Translations under genes and position numbers: made by a program
Shown: piece by piece, positions 1 to 8,489 of the stretch
Layout: every line of letters begins with the position of its first letter
Numbering within the stretch: the stretch's first letter is position 1
The notes under the pieces: generated by a model
Told to the model about the DNA's origin: nothing
The model's input: the letters and a program-made list of their open reading frames with translations, nothing else
The model's database searches: none
Origin: Robiginitomaculum sp.
GTDB taxonomy: Bacteria > Pseudomonadota > Alphaproteobacteria > Caulobacterales > Maricaulaceae
DNA length: 56,694 nt
Direction of reading: 5' to 3'
Assembly (NCBI GenBank): GCA_002733905.1
Contig: NVXK01000008.1
Span: 106,358 to 163,051, forward strand

Positions 1-489
1 ATTACCTCTGGTCGTGATACGGCGGGTTCACAGGTGCAGACTTTGATGCAGGGAATGCTTGATGAATATCAATCTGGTGTTGCGATTGACAAAGTTGAGT
101 TGACAACAGCCGAAGCGCCTCGTGACGTTCTCCAGTCCTTCTTGGATGTTGTGAGTGCGAAACAGGACGCGGAACAAACTATTCTTGCCGCGCAAGAAGC
201 TCGAAATGTTCTCATTCCACGTGCGAATGCAGATGCAGATAAGCTTATTCAAGAAGCAAATGGTTATAAAGAGGCTGTGATTGCGGAATCCCGTGGTGAC
301 GCAGACCGTTTTCGCGCTATTTACAAAGAGTATAAAGCGGCACCACGTGTGACGCGTCAGCGCATGTATTTGGAAACGATGGAAGCTGTTTACGAAAATG
401 CTGATAAAATTGTTATGGATGAGGGGGCTGGCTCTGGTGTTGTGCCGTATTTGCCGCTCGATCAGTTAATTAAAAAGGGAGGCAAGTAA
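1..489 (+). CDS. hflK: HflK, FtsH protease modulator (C-terminal part)
   Basis: The 5' part of the gene lies outside the window; the reading frame is open from base 1 and 162 residues are visible. HflK and HflC are inner-membrane proteins of the SPFH/prohibitin family that form a large periplasmic cage around FtsH and modulate its proteolysis of membrane proteins. The visible part is the end of the SPFH domain followed by the Ala/Glu/Lys-rich helix typical of HflK (segments such as VELTTAEAPRDVLQSFLDV and the later KAPRVTRQRMYLETME-like stretch). It ends TAA and overlaps the ATG of hflC by one base, so the pair is translationally coupled. The pairing with hflC makes the call secure. Function is inferred from the family. 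Confidence 0.93.
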   Translation: MTSGRDTAGSQVQTLMQGMLDEYQSGVAIDKVELTTAEAPRDVLQSFLDVVSAKQDAEQTILAAQEARNVLIPRANADADKLIQEANGYKEAVIAESRGDADRFRAIYKEYKAAPRVTRQRMYLETMEAVYENADKIVMDEGAGSGVVPYLPLDQLIKKGGK

Positions 490-1370
490 TGCGTAGTATT
501 ATATTAGTCGTTATCGCACTTGTCGCTTTGGCTTTTACTTTCACATGCACTTATACTGTTAAGCAGTGGGATCAGGCGTTAATCTTGCAATTTGGTGAGT
601 ATAAACGTGTGGTCAATGCATGGGACAAAGACGTCTCTGATGCGGGTCTGAAATTTAAATCTCCACTTGAAAAGGTCATTGTTCTTGACCGTCGCAATCT
701 GGAACTTGATTTTGACCCTGTTGAAATTTTGGATAAAAACCAAAATCCGTTATTCGTAGATGCATTTGTGCGTTACCGGATTACAGATGCGGTTCAATAT
801 TATAAAAGTGCGCGTACAAGACAAATTCTACGTCGTAACTTTAAACCTGTTATCGAATCCAGTCTTCGTGACGTTCTTGGTAAAGTTGATACAATCACAA
901 TCGTATCTGGCAAACGTTCAGAACTAATGAGTGATATCCAAGCGATTGCAAACAAGACGGCTTTGGATAAAGGTTATGGTATTGAAGTTCTTGATGTCCG
1001 CATTAAAAAAGCGGATTACCCAGATCAAATCGCACAATCGGTTTCAAATCGTATGAAGGCTGACCGTAGTAAAGAGGCGGCCCTTCTTCGTGAAACAGGT
1101 AAAGAAGAAGGTCAGCGTATTATCAATGATGCGAGACGTGAAGCGCGGGTTATCCTCGCCAATGCGCGTGAGACAGCCGAGCGTACCAAAGGTGAAGGCG
1201 ATGGAGAGCGGAATGCAACATATGCGGCCGCTTATAATCTCGACCCTGAGTTCTTTGCGTTCTACCGTTCTATGGAAGCGTATCAACGTGGCCTTGGCAA
1301 GAATACAACCTATGTGCTTTCGCCTAATAGTGATTTCCTGCGTTATTTGGATAACCAAAGAGGCAAATAG
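489..1370 (+). CDS. hflC: HflC, FtsH protease modulator
   Basis: A 293-residue SPFH-domain protein with one N-terminal membrane anchor (about residues 3-22) and a periplasmic prohibitin domain, followed by the charged helical stretch rich in Arg, Glu and Ala (about residues 180-240). It pairs with HflK to control FtsH. The motif VKQWDQALILQFGEYKRVV after the anchor is typical of HflC, and the length matches the family. Its ATG overlaps the hflK stop (TAATG). The DUF2065 gene follows after 5 bases, giving the common alphaproteobacterial order hflK-hflC-DUF2065-degP. Confidence 0.95.
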   Translation: MRSIILVVIALVALAFTFTCTYTVKQWDQALILQFGEYKRVVNAWDKDVSDAGLKFKSPLEKVIVLDRRNLELDFDPVEILDKNQNPLFVDAFVRYRITDAVQYYKSARTRQILRRNFKPVIESSLRDVLGKVDTITIVSGKRSELMSDIQAIANKTALDKGYGIEVLDVRIKKADYPDQIAQSVSNRMKADRSKEAALLRETGKEEGQRIINDARREARVILANARETAERTKGEGDGERNATYAAAYNLDPEFFAFYRSMEAYQRGLGKNTTYVLSPNSDFLRYLDNQRGK

Positions 1371-1375
1371 GCACT

Positions 1376-1576
1376 ATGCCAACTTGGATAAGTGTATTGG
1401 TCATCGCCTTAGGCGGTGGCATGTTAATAGAGGGAGCAATGTACGCATTGTTCCCTCAAGGCATGAAAAAGGCTATGCGCGAAATGCAAGAATTGCCTGA
1501 CACTGTGCTACGACAAATCGGGCTAGGTGTCTGTGTTGTCGGTGTCTTGATTGTCACTCTATTCATGCCAAAATAA
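1376..1576 (+). CDS. DUF2065 small inner-membrane protein
   Basis: A 66-residue protein with two hydrophobic segments (about residues 4-24 and 46-63) separated by a short amphipathic stretch containing FPQGMKKAMREMQ. This matches the DUF2065 (YjeT-like) family, which sits between hflC and degP in many proteobacteria and has no established function. The five-base gap after hflC indicates co-transcription. Position and topology suggest a small accessory protein of the HflKC/FtsH system; that role is inference. Confidence 0.8.
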   Translation: MPTWISVLVIALGGGMLIEGAMYALFPQGMKKAMREMQELPDTVLRQIGLGVCVVGVLIVTLFMPK

Positions 1577-1634
1577 TGTGGGCAAGATTTAACCTTGGGT
1601 TTCATTTAATGCCTTGGTAAGAGGGCGTATTGCG

Positions 1635-1648
1635 GTAAGCTAGCTTAC
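1635..1648. promoter_or_regulatory. 14-bp perfect palindrome upstream of degP
   Basis: GTAAGCTAGCTTAC reads the same on both strands. It ends four bases before the Shine-Dalgarno GGAG (1653-1656) of degP. It could be a protein-binding site or a small RNA hairpin affecting degP translation. Function is unknown. Confidence 0.4.
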
Positions 1649-1662
1649 ACTTGGAGATTAGA

Positions 1663-3129
1663 ATGGCGTTTTCCCTAAATAGATTGTTGCATAAAAACCA
1701 TCTCTTGATGGTGAGTGTTCTTATGGGCGCGAGCATGGCAGCTATTTCTGTGCCTGTCTTTGCACAAGCTGCGGATAAAATTGATGGGGATAAATTTCGC
1801 GCGCCAGCGAGCTTTTCTCAACTTTCAAAGCGTTTGTCTCCTGCGGTTGTCAATATTTCTACGGCGCAGACGATAGAGATTGATAATAAGCGTGCTTTCC
1901 CTAAGGGGTCACCGCTAGAGCGTTTTAACGATATTTTTGGAAATGGCGGCGACGAAAACCGTATCGCAAGGTCGCTGGGTTCTGGGTTTGTTATTGATAA
2001 AGCTGGCTATATTGTCACCAATAACCATGTGATCGAAGACGCAGACTTTATCGAAGTGGCTTTCCCTGACGGAGAGAGCTATGACGCTAAACTTATTGGG
2101 CGCGATCCGTCTACTGACCTTGCGCTTTTGAAAATTGAAACGGGCAAGGACATGCCGTTTGTATCCTTTGCAGGTGCGAACGCTGCCGAGGTCGGGGAAT
2201 GGGTCATTGCGATTGGTAATCCGCTTGGCTATTCAAGTTCTGTTGCCGCAGGTATTGTCTCTGCCAAGCACCGTAATATTTCCATGACCAATTATGATGA
2301 TTTTATCCAAACCGATGTTGCGATTAATAAAGGTAATTCGGGCGGCCCCTTGTTTAATATGAAGGGGCAAGTGATTGGGGTGAATACAGCCATTGTTTCA
2401 CCGACAGGTTTTAGTGTCGGGCTTAGTTTTTCCATTCCGTCTGACCTCGCCAAATCTGTTACCGATCAGTTACGCGAGTTCGGAGAAACCCGTCGTGGAT
2501 TTTTGGGGGTGCGCGTGCAAAAAGTGTCTCTGGATATGGCGAAAGCCTATAAATTAAAAACGCCTCATGGGGCGCTCATCAGTGCGGTGACTGCGGATAG
2601 TCCTGCGGAGAGAGCGGGTTTGAAGCGTGGCGATCTCATTACGGGACTAGGCGGAGAAACGCTGGAAAACTCTACTAAGCTTGCGCGTATTATCGCCGAG
2701 GCCGAAATTGATGCGCCCATGAAAGTTGATTATATTCGCAAAAGAAAACGGAAATCGGTCAATGTGACGATTGAGCGCTTGAAGGAAAAAGTACGTAAGA
2801 AAGATAATGACGATACAAAATCCGAGAGTGTCGCGGTTACAGGAAATGCACTTGGTATTACGGTCGAAGAAATTACCGAAGCTGCGCGTAAACGCTACCG
2901 CCTTGAGGAAGATGATAAAGGCGTGTTGGTTAAAAAAGTTGGCATAAAATCAAATGCTTCCGGCAAACTCCGTAAAGGGGATATTGTCTTGGAAGTGGCG
3001 CAGGAACAAGTGGAAAGCCCTGAAGATTTTACACAAAAAGTGAAGAAGGCTTCAGAAGATAACGACCAAATTATCTTTCTTATTCTCCGTAATGGTCGCC
3101 CTGTTTTCTACTCTGTTAAAATCTCTTAG
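1663..3129 (+). CDS. degP: Do-family periplasmic serine protease (DegP/DegQ-like)
   Basis: 488 residues with a signal peptide (about residues 13-37, ending VFAQA). A trypsin-like domain carries the triad His122 (NNHVIED), Asp152 (TDLALLK) and Ser226 (GNSGGPL), followed by two PDZ domains (about 250-350 and 390-485). It degrades or chaperones misfolded envelope proteins and fits beside hflKC. The ATG at 1663 is chosen because GGAG lies six bases upstream; a TTG at 1651 would place the Shine-Dalgarno inside the gene. The end is odd: the last four codons plus TAG are repeated twice more, in frame, directly after the stop. DegP, DegQ or MucD subfamily cannot be settled by eye. Confidence 0.92.
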   Translation: MAFSLNRLLHKNHLLMVSVLMGASMAAISVPVFAQAADKIDGDKFRAPASFSQLSKRLSPAVVNISTAQTIEIDNKRAFPKGSPLERFNDIFGNGGDENRIARSLGSGFVIDKAGYIVTNNHVIEDADFIEVAFPDGESYDAKLIGRDPSTDLALLKIETGKDMPFVSFAGANAAEVGEWVIAIGNPLGYSSSVAAGIVSAKHRNISMTNYDDFIQTDVAINKGNSGGPLFNMKGQVIGVNTAIVSPTGFSVGLSFSIPSDLAKSVTDQLREFGETRRGFLGVRVQKVSLDMAKAYKLKTPHGALISAVTADSPAERAGLKRGDLITGLGGETLENSTKLARIIAEAEIDAPMKVDYIRKRKRKSVNVTIERLKEKVRKKDNDDTKSESVAVTGNALGITVEEITEAARKRYRLEEDDKGVLVKKVGIKSNASGKLRKGDIVLEVAQEQVESPEDFTQKVKKASEDNDQIIFLILRNGRPVFYSVKIS

Positions 3130-3162
3130 GGTAAAGTCTCTTAGGGTAAAATCTCTTAGAGG
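3118..3162 (+). repeat. 15-bp tandem array (3 copies) spanning the degP stop codon
   Basis: Three consecutive 15-bp units start at 3118, 3133 and 3148: AAAATCTCTTAGGGT, then one change (AAAG for AAAA), then a copy ending GAGG. In the degP frame they read KIS-stop-G, KVS-stop-G, KIS-stop-R. Three in-frame TAG codons are therefore spaced exactly five codons apart. The same design recurs after fabD and the DUF1697 gene. Confidence 0.9.
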
Positions 3163-4068
3163 CTACTCCTCACTGACAAAGTCTTCGTCTTTATAGCCTT
3201 GAAAATATAAGGCTGTTGTGAGGTCTGTTGTGTTGATAGCGCAATGTGCGGCGTCTGCGACAATGGGCTTGGCGTAATAGGCAATGCCCAAGCCTGCGGC
3301 CTCTATCATTGCGAGGTCATTCGCACCATCACCAATGGCAATTGCTGTCTGTGCGCCACCGAACGGGGCGCTGTGGTGGTCTAGGGCAGATTTCTTGGCG
3401 TCACGCCCAAGGATGGGCATGCCGACGTCGCCTGTCAAATGCGTACCATCATCAATGAGGGTGTTGGCTTGATGCGTTTCAAACCCCGCCAGTTGTGCAA
3501 TATGGCCCGTAAAGAACGTAAACCCACCTGAAACAATCACTGTTTTTGCGCCGTTTTTACGCATGGTCTGACACAAGGTTTTTGCGCCTGTGTTGAGGAA
3601 TATACGTTCTTCGAAACAGGTTTGTAATTTACTAAGTGGGAGTCCTTTCAATAGCTTGACTCGTTCTTTTAATGCGGCGTCGAAATCAAGTTCACCGCGC
3701 ATGGCACGTTCGGTAATGCCAGAGACTCTGTCCTTGACGCCTGCGAAATCTGCAAGTTCATCAATACATTCTTGCCCAATGAGGGTGGAATCCATATCAC
3801 AAATCAACAGTTGTTTTTTGCGGCCTGTTACGGCTTGGATGCAAAAATCTGCCTCTATACCGTTTTGGGCCAACAGTGTTTCAATCGTTTTTCTTAAGTT
3901 GGGCACAAGATTTATTCGCAAATCGAGAGCCTTGTTTTTGGACAAAATCGTCGCTTGGTTTACTGTTAGGCCATCAATATTTGCACATAAATCGGCAAGC
4001 GCGGAGAGGGTGTTTTGGTCTGGTTTTGATAAAACCAGTGTTAGGCTATGGTGTTCTTGTGTTTGCAT
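3163..4068 (-). CDS. serB: Phosphoserine phosphatase
   Basis: 301 residues from the ATG at 4068. It hydrolyses O-phosphoserine to serine, the last step of serine synthesis. The HAD nucleophile motif DMDST is at residues 91-95. Downstream are the conserved SGGF motif (motif II) and GDGANDLAMI with the Mg-binding aspartates (motif IV). The N-terminal 80 residues resemble the ACT-like domain of SerB. An upstream extension to 4209 is rejected because it would run through the start of the divergent miaA. The two starts are only about 15 bases apart, so each promoter must lie within the other gene or the mRNAs are nearly leaderless. Confidence 0.93.
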   Translation of the reverse strand: MQTQEHHSLTLVLSKPDQNTLSALADLCANIDGLTVNQATILSKNKALDLRINLVPNLRKTIETLLAQNGIEADFCIQAVTGRKKQLLICDMDSTLIGQECIDELADFAGVKDRVSGITERAMRGELDFDAALKERVKLLKGLPLSKLQTCFEERIFLNTGAKTLCQTMRKNGAKTVIVSGGFTFFTGHIAQLAGFETHQANTLIDDGTHLTGDVGMPILGRDAKKSALDHHSAPFGGAQTAIAIGDGANDLAMIEAAGLGIAYYAKPIVADAAHCAINTTDLTTALYFQGYKDEDFVSEE

Positions 4069-4083
4069 TGTTATGACATCCTT

Positions 4084-4965
4084 ATGATGAAGAGAATACA
4101 CTGTATTGCAGGCCCAACCGCAAGCGGAAAAAGCGCATTTGCTGTTGATTTGGCGAAAAAATGTGACGGCGAGATCATCAATGCGGATGCATTGCAGGTT
4201 TATGGGCAATTATGGGTGCTTTCTGCGCGGCCAAGTGTGGCAGAAATGGAAGATATTCCCCATCATATGTTCGGTCATATTGATCCGAGCGAACGCTATT
4301 CTACGGGCAAATGGTTGAAAGAGGTTGATGCGCTTATCATCGAAATTCTTGCTCGTGATAAAACTCCGATTTTGGTCGGGGGGACGGGGCTATATTTTAA
4401 AGCGCTGACGGAAGGACTTGCACAGGTACCTGAACCCGAAGGCCATGCTCATCAAAAGGCGCAACACATATTAGATATGCAAGGTGTAGGCGCTTTACGT
4501 ATCGAGGCAGAGCGCCTTGACCCGATTGCAACAAAGAAAGTGTTGGGCAATGATCCACAACGTCTCTTGCGGATTGTTAGTGTTGCTCTTGGCACGCAAA
4601 AAACACTGAGCCAGTGGCGGCTTGATACAAAACCCGTCTTGCCAAAAGGTGTTTGGGATGGACAAGTGCTTTTACCAAAACGGGAAAATCTTTATGCGAA
4701 GATTAATGCGCGGTTTGCGGATATGGTGCGGACAGGAGGGCTAGAGGAGGCACGCAATATGCTCGCCTTAAACCTGTCGCCAGAATTACCTGCAATGAAA
4801 GCGATTGGACTACGAGAACTTATTCGCCATTTGAACGGTGAAATTACACTGGATGAAGCGGTCGCGTTAGCAATGCGTGAAACACGGCGGTTTGCTAAGC
4901 GCCAATATACGTGGTTACGTGGGCAAATGAAGACATGGAAACATGTCGAGGTCTTGCAAGATTAA
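4084..4965 (+). CDS. miaA: tRNA dimethylallyltransferase MiaA
   Basis: About 292 residues. It transfers a dimethylallyl group to adenosine 37 of tRNAs that read UNN codons. The P-loop GPTASGKS is near residue 10, followed by the DALQVYGQL segment (DSxQ-type catalytic loop) and VGGTGLYFKAL. The C-terminal part carries RRFAKRQYTWLR, typical of MiaA. Two adjacent ATGs (4084 and 4087) are possible starts; neither has a clear Shine-Dalgarno. The gene is divergent from serB with almost no spacer. Length matches the family. Confidence 0.94.
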   Translation: MMKRIHCIAGPTASGKSAFAVDLAKKCDGEIINADALQVYGQLWVLSARPSVAEMEDIPHHMFGHIDPSERYSTGKWLKEVDALIIEILARDKTPILVGGTGLYFKALTEGLAQVPEPEGHAHQKAQHILDMQGVGALRIEAERLDPIATKKVLGNDPQRLLRIVSVALGTQKTLSQWRLDTKPVLPKGVWDGQVLLPKRENLYAKINARFADMVRTGGLEEARNMLALNLSPELPAMKAIGLRELIRHLNGEITLDEAVALAMRETRRFAKRQYTWLRGQMKTWKHVEVLQD

Positions 4966-5026
4966 CGAAATGTCACTTTTGCTAACATGGCTTCCCCGTT
5001 AAGAGCAATAAAATGTGTGGGCCTTC

Positions 5027-5050
5027 AACTAAATTGAGAACTAAATTGAG
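5027..5050 (+). repeat. 12-bp direct repeat, two exact copies
   Basis: AACTAAATTGAG occurs twice in tandem (5027-5038 and 5039-5050) just before the TVP38-family gene. The end of the second copy plus the next G forms the GAGG ribosome-binding site of that gene, so the duplication touches a translation signal. Confidence 0.85.
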
Positions 5051-5056
5051 GAAATT

Positions 5057-5773
5057 TTGAAAAAAATCGTTCAAATTTTACGGAAAAGAAGTGTATTTTT
5101 CTGGATAGGCGCTCTCTTGCTCATTGGTCTTGTTGTCTTGAGCCAAACACTAAATTTTGACCCTAAATCTATAGGGGTTTGGGTCGAGACCATATCTTCT
5201 TGGCCTTTGGCCATTCCCGTTATGTTTCTGCTCTATACACTTTTGGCTTTTGTCAGTGCGCCGCAATGGATGTTGCACGGGGCGAGTGTGCTTGCTTTTG
5301 GGCCGTTACAGGGCGCGTTGATTGCATGGGGCGCGACTATGGTTTCTGCCAGTTTTGATTTTTGGCTTGGGCGGCGCATGGGAGCCGAACGGGTCGGGAA
5401 ACTTACGGGCGGTGTTGTGACCAAACTTATAGACATTGTAGAAAAACATGGGTTTTGGACAAGCTTGATTGTGCGTATTGTACCTACGGGGCCATTCGTT
5501 GTCGTTAACATGGCGGCAGGGGTGACGCGTATGAAATTTTGGGCGTTTTTTGTTGGGACTGCTATTGGGGTTATACCAAAAATCGTGACGATTTCTTTTT
5601 TTGGAGAAGGCCTTCAGGGGGCGGTTACAGGGCGTGGAGGGCTGTATATTGCTATTGTGGTGGTCATTGCCTGTATTTGGGCTGTCGGGATGTATTATGC
5701 CAGCATGAAACTTAAGGCTAAATCCGATCACAAAAAAAGTGATCTGGGTTTAGAGGTTGACGAGACTCGCTAA
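5057..5773 (+). CDS. TVP38/TMEM64 (VTT/DedA-like) family membrane protein
   Basis: 238 residues with about five or six hydrophobic segments. The core fits the VTT (SNARE-associated) domain: FDFWLGRRMGAERVG, then LIVRIVPTGPFVVVNMAAGVTRM with the re-entrant-loop Gly/Pro pattern and GVIPKIVTISFFG. Relatives in eukaryotes are lipid scramblases, and bacterial DedA proteins affect membrane homeostasis; the substrate here is unknown. The start is a TTG at 5057, supported by GAGG seven bases upstream, part of which comes from a 12-bp tandem repeat. The C-terminus is short, charged and Lys-rich. It stands alone between miaA and mreB. Confidence 0.85.
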   Translation: MKKIVQILRKRSVFFWIGALLLIGLVVLSQTLNFDPKSIGVWVETISSWPLAIPVMFLLYTLLAFVSAPQWMLHGASVLAFGPLQGALIAWGATMVSASFDFWLGRRMGAERVGKLTGGVVTKLIDIVEKHGFWTSLIVRIVPTGPFVVVNMAAGVTRMKFWAFFVGTAIGVIPKIVTISFFGEGLQGAVTGRGGLYIAIVVVIACIWAVGMYYASMKLKAKSDHKKSDLGLEVDETR

Positions 5774-5935
5774 AAGGCGAAAAACGATAAAAAACTGCTA
5801 AAAGAGCGAGTGATGGCTTGCTTTTTGCATTGAGCCTGTCCATTAACTGTTAATATATTTAATTAAGATTTTAGTGAGCATATAAACGTTTCGCATTCGG
5901 GGTGTAAGAAGCGATTTAACTCACGGTTTATTTAA

Positions 5936-6988
<1,053 letters not shown>

Positions 6989-7008
6989 CACGATATGCGC
7001 CAAAATTG

Positions 7009-7048
7009 GGGTAGGAGCAAATACGAAAATGTTTAATAGGTCCTACCC
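7009..7048 (+). promoter_or_regulatory. Inverted repeat between mreB and mreC
   Basis: GGGTAGGA (7009-7016) is complementary to TCCTACCC (7041-7048). Pairing extends outward by TT/AA if one extra G on the left is bulged. The arms enclose 24 bases, and the 3' arm ends two bases before the mreC ATG. The only Shine-Dalgarno-like AGG lies at the edge of the loop. No T-run follows, so it is not an ordinary terminator. It may tune mreC translation or protect the mreB mRNA end. Confidence 0.55.
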
Positions 7049-7050
7049 AA

Positions 7051-7959
7051 ATGAATGCACGCAATCAGTTACAACGTTATAACCAACCGCAAAAACGTAG
7101 AAATTTGAGACGTATTATCGCGGTTTGGCTTATCTTTATATCTCTAATGATGTTGATCTCTGATCGCCAACAAAAAAGCATGTTGGCATCTGGGCGATTA
7201 AACGCTGATGATTTGAGTTCGAAAGTCATGGGGGTGTTGGCGTATCCAATTCGCGGTGTTGAAACTCTTTTTGTGAATTGGAAAAGCAGGGCGAACGCTT
7301 ATCATGAAAACATTCTTTTGAAAGAAGAAGTCATTCGCTTACGCGGATATGAGAATAAAGCACATGATTTGGAAATGCGCGTGCGTAGGTTTGAGGAAAT
7401 TCTCGATATGGAAACCTCGACCGAAATCCCTGCCCGTAAGATTGTGGCGCGGGCCGTGAGTGAAAGCAAGGGGCCATTTGTGCATTCTGCTTTGCTAAAT
7501 GTGGGGAAAAATAAAAGTATTCGCGTTGGTTATGCGGTGATGAGTATTGATGGTCTTTATGGGCATGTTGTGCGTGTTGGACGTGTATCTTCACGGACTT
7601 TATTGCTCACCGATTTAAATAGCCGCATTTCCGTTATGTCCCAGCGCTCACAAAGTCGTGCGATACTGGTGGGGCAAAACTCTGATCGACCCGTTTTATC
7701 ATATATATCTGCTGACGCGGATTGGGCGGTTGATGACCGCGTCATTACCTCTGGTGATGGTGGCGTTTTACCGCGTGGTTTTGTTATTGGAACTGTTGTG
7801 GATATGGATAATCAGGAAATAGGTGTAAAACTTTTCACGCAAGGGCATCCTGTTGATTGGGTTTGGGTTGTGCCGTATTCGCCGACACAAACGCCTGAAT
7901 CTGATCCAATAATTGAAACGGCTACTACGCGCAAACCTCAAAACGGTGAACAACCGTGA
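7051..7959 (+). CDS. mreC: Rod shape-determining protein MreC
   Basis: 302 residues. A cytoplasmic tail of about 20 residues precedes one membrane span (about 21-37), a helical coiled coil (about 75-115) and the periplasmic MreC beta-domain. The family segment ending LLTDLNSRISVMSQRSQSRAIL is clear. MreC links MreB filaments to PBP2 and RodA and activates PBP2. The C-terminus is Pro/Thr-rich. The ATG at 7051 lacks a strong ribosome-binding site and directly follows an inverted repeat. The 3' end overlaps mreD by four bases. Confidence 0.95.
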   Translation: MNARNQLQRYNQPQKRRNLRRIIAVWLIFISLMMLISDRQQKSMLASGRLNADDLSSKVMGVLAYPIRGVETLFVNWKSRANAYHENILLKEEVIRLRGYENKAHDLEMRVRRFEEILDMETSTEIPARKIVARAVSESKGPFVHSALLNVGKNKSIRVGYAVMSIDGLYGHVVRVGRVSSRTLLLTDLNSRISVMSQRSQSRAILVGQNSDRPVLSYISADADWAVDDRVITSGDGGVLPRGFVIGTVVDMDNQEIGVKLFTQGHPVDWVWVVPYSPTQTPESDPIIETATTRKPQNGEQP

Positions 7960-8489
7960 ACGAGAAAGAATCTGCAAATAGTTTGGTTTCTTTTTCATGG
8001 ACATTGCAGGGGCTTGCTTTTGGGGTTGTCCTGAGCATTATGGCGCTTATGAACCTAGAAATCGGGCGGTTTCATGTGGAGTTTATTTTTCTTCCGTTAC
8101 TCGTATTATATTTTTGGCCAGTGAAAGCTTCGCATTCATGGTCTCTTATTTGTATTTTCATGTTGGGGATATTCCATGATATTGCTAGCAATGGGCCAAT
8201 TGGGCTATGGGCGTTAGTGTATTTAATTGTATTTGTAACACTCGGTGGAGGCTTGGGGGGGAAGGCTGGTTTTCGTAAAAGCCTGTTTTGGTTTATTTTG
8301 ATCCAAGCTGGCGTTATTGTGTGTGTTTATGTCATTGGGTATGTTGTTTTTGCACAGAGTGTAAATATTTTACAATTGCTCATGAATGGGGTCATCGTGC
8401 TTTGTGTTTTTCCGCTGGTTTTTTGGTTTCATATTATTCTTGGTTTTGCAAACGAGGATGATGGTGCATCTGTTCGGGGGCATATATGA
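7956..8489 (+). CDS. mreD: Rod shape-determining protein MreD
   Basis: 177 residues and very hydrophobic, with about five membrane spans. The motif GIFHDIASNGPIGLWALVYLIV is the conserved MreD segment. It starts with GTG inside GTGA, overlapping the mreC stop, and ends by an ATGA overlap with the PBP2 gene. MreD is an inner-membrane partner of MreC. Sequence conservation in this family is weak, so the call rests partly on position, which is decisive here. Confidence 0.92.
   Translation: MNEKESANSLVSFSWTLQGLAFGVVLSIMALMNLEIGRFHVEFIFLPLLVLYFWPVKASHSWSLICIFMLGIFHDIASNGPIGLWALVYLIVFVTLGGGLGGKAGFRKSLFWFILIQAGVIVCVYVIGYVVFAQSVNILQLLMNGVIVLCVFPLVFWFHIILGFANEDDGASVRGHI

Noticed and set aside
1651-1662. 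TTG start of degP at 1651
   Set aside because: This would put the ribosome-binding GGAG inside the gene; the ATG at 1663 has it at the right distance.
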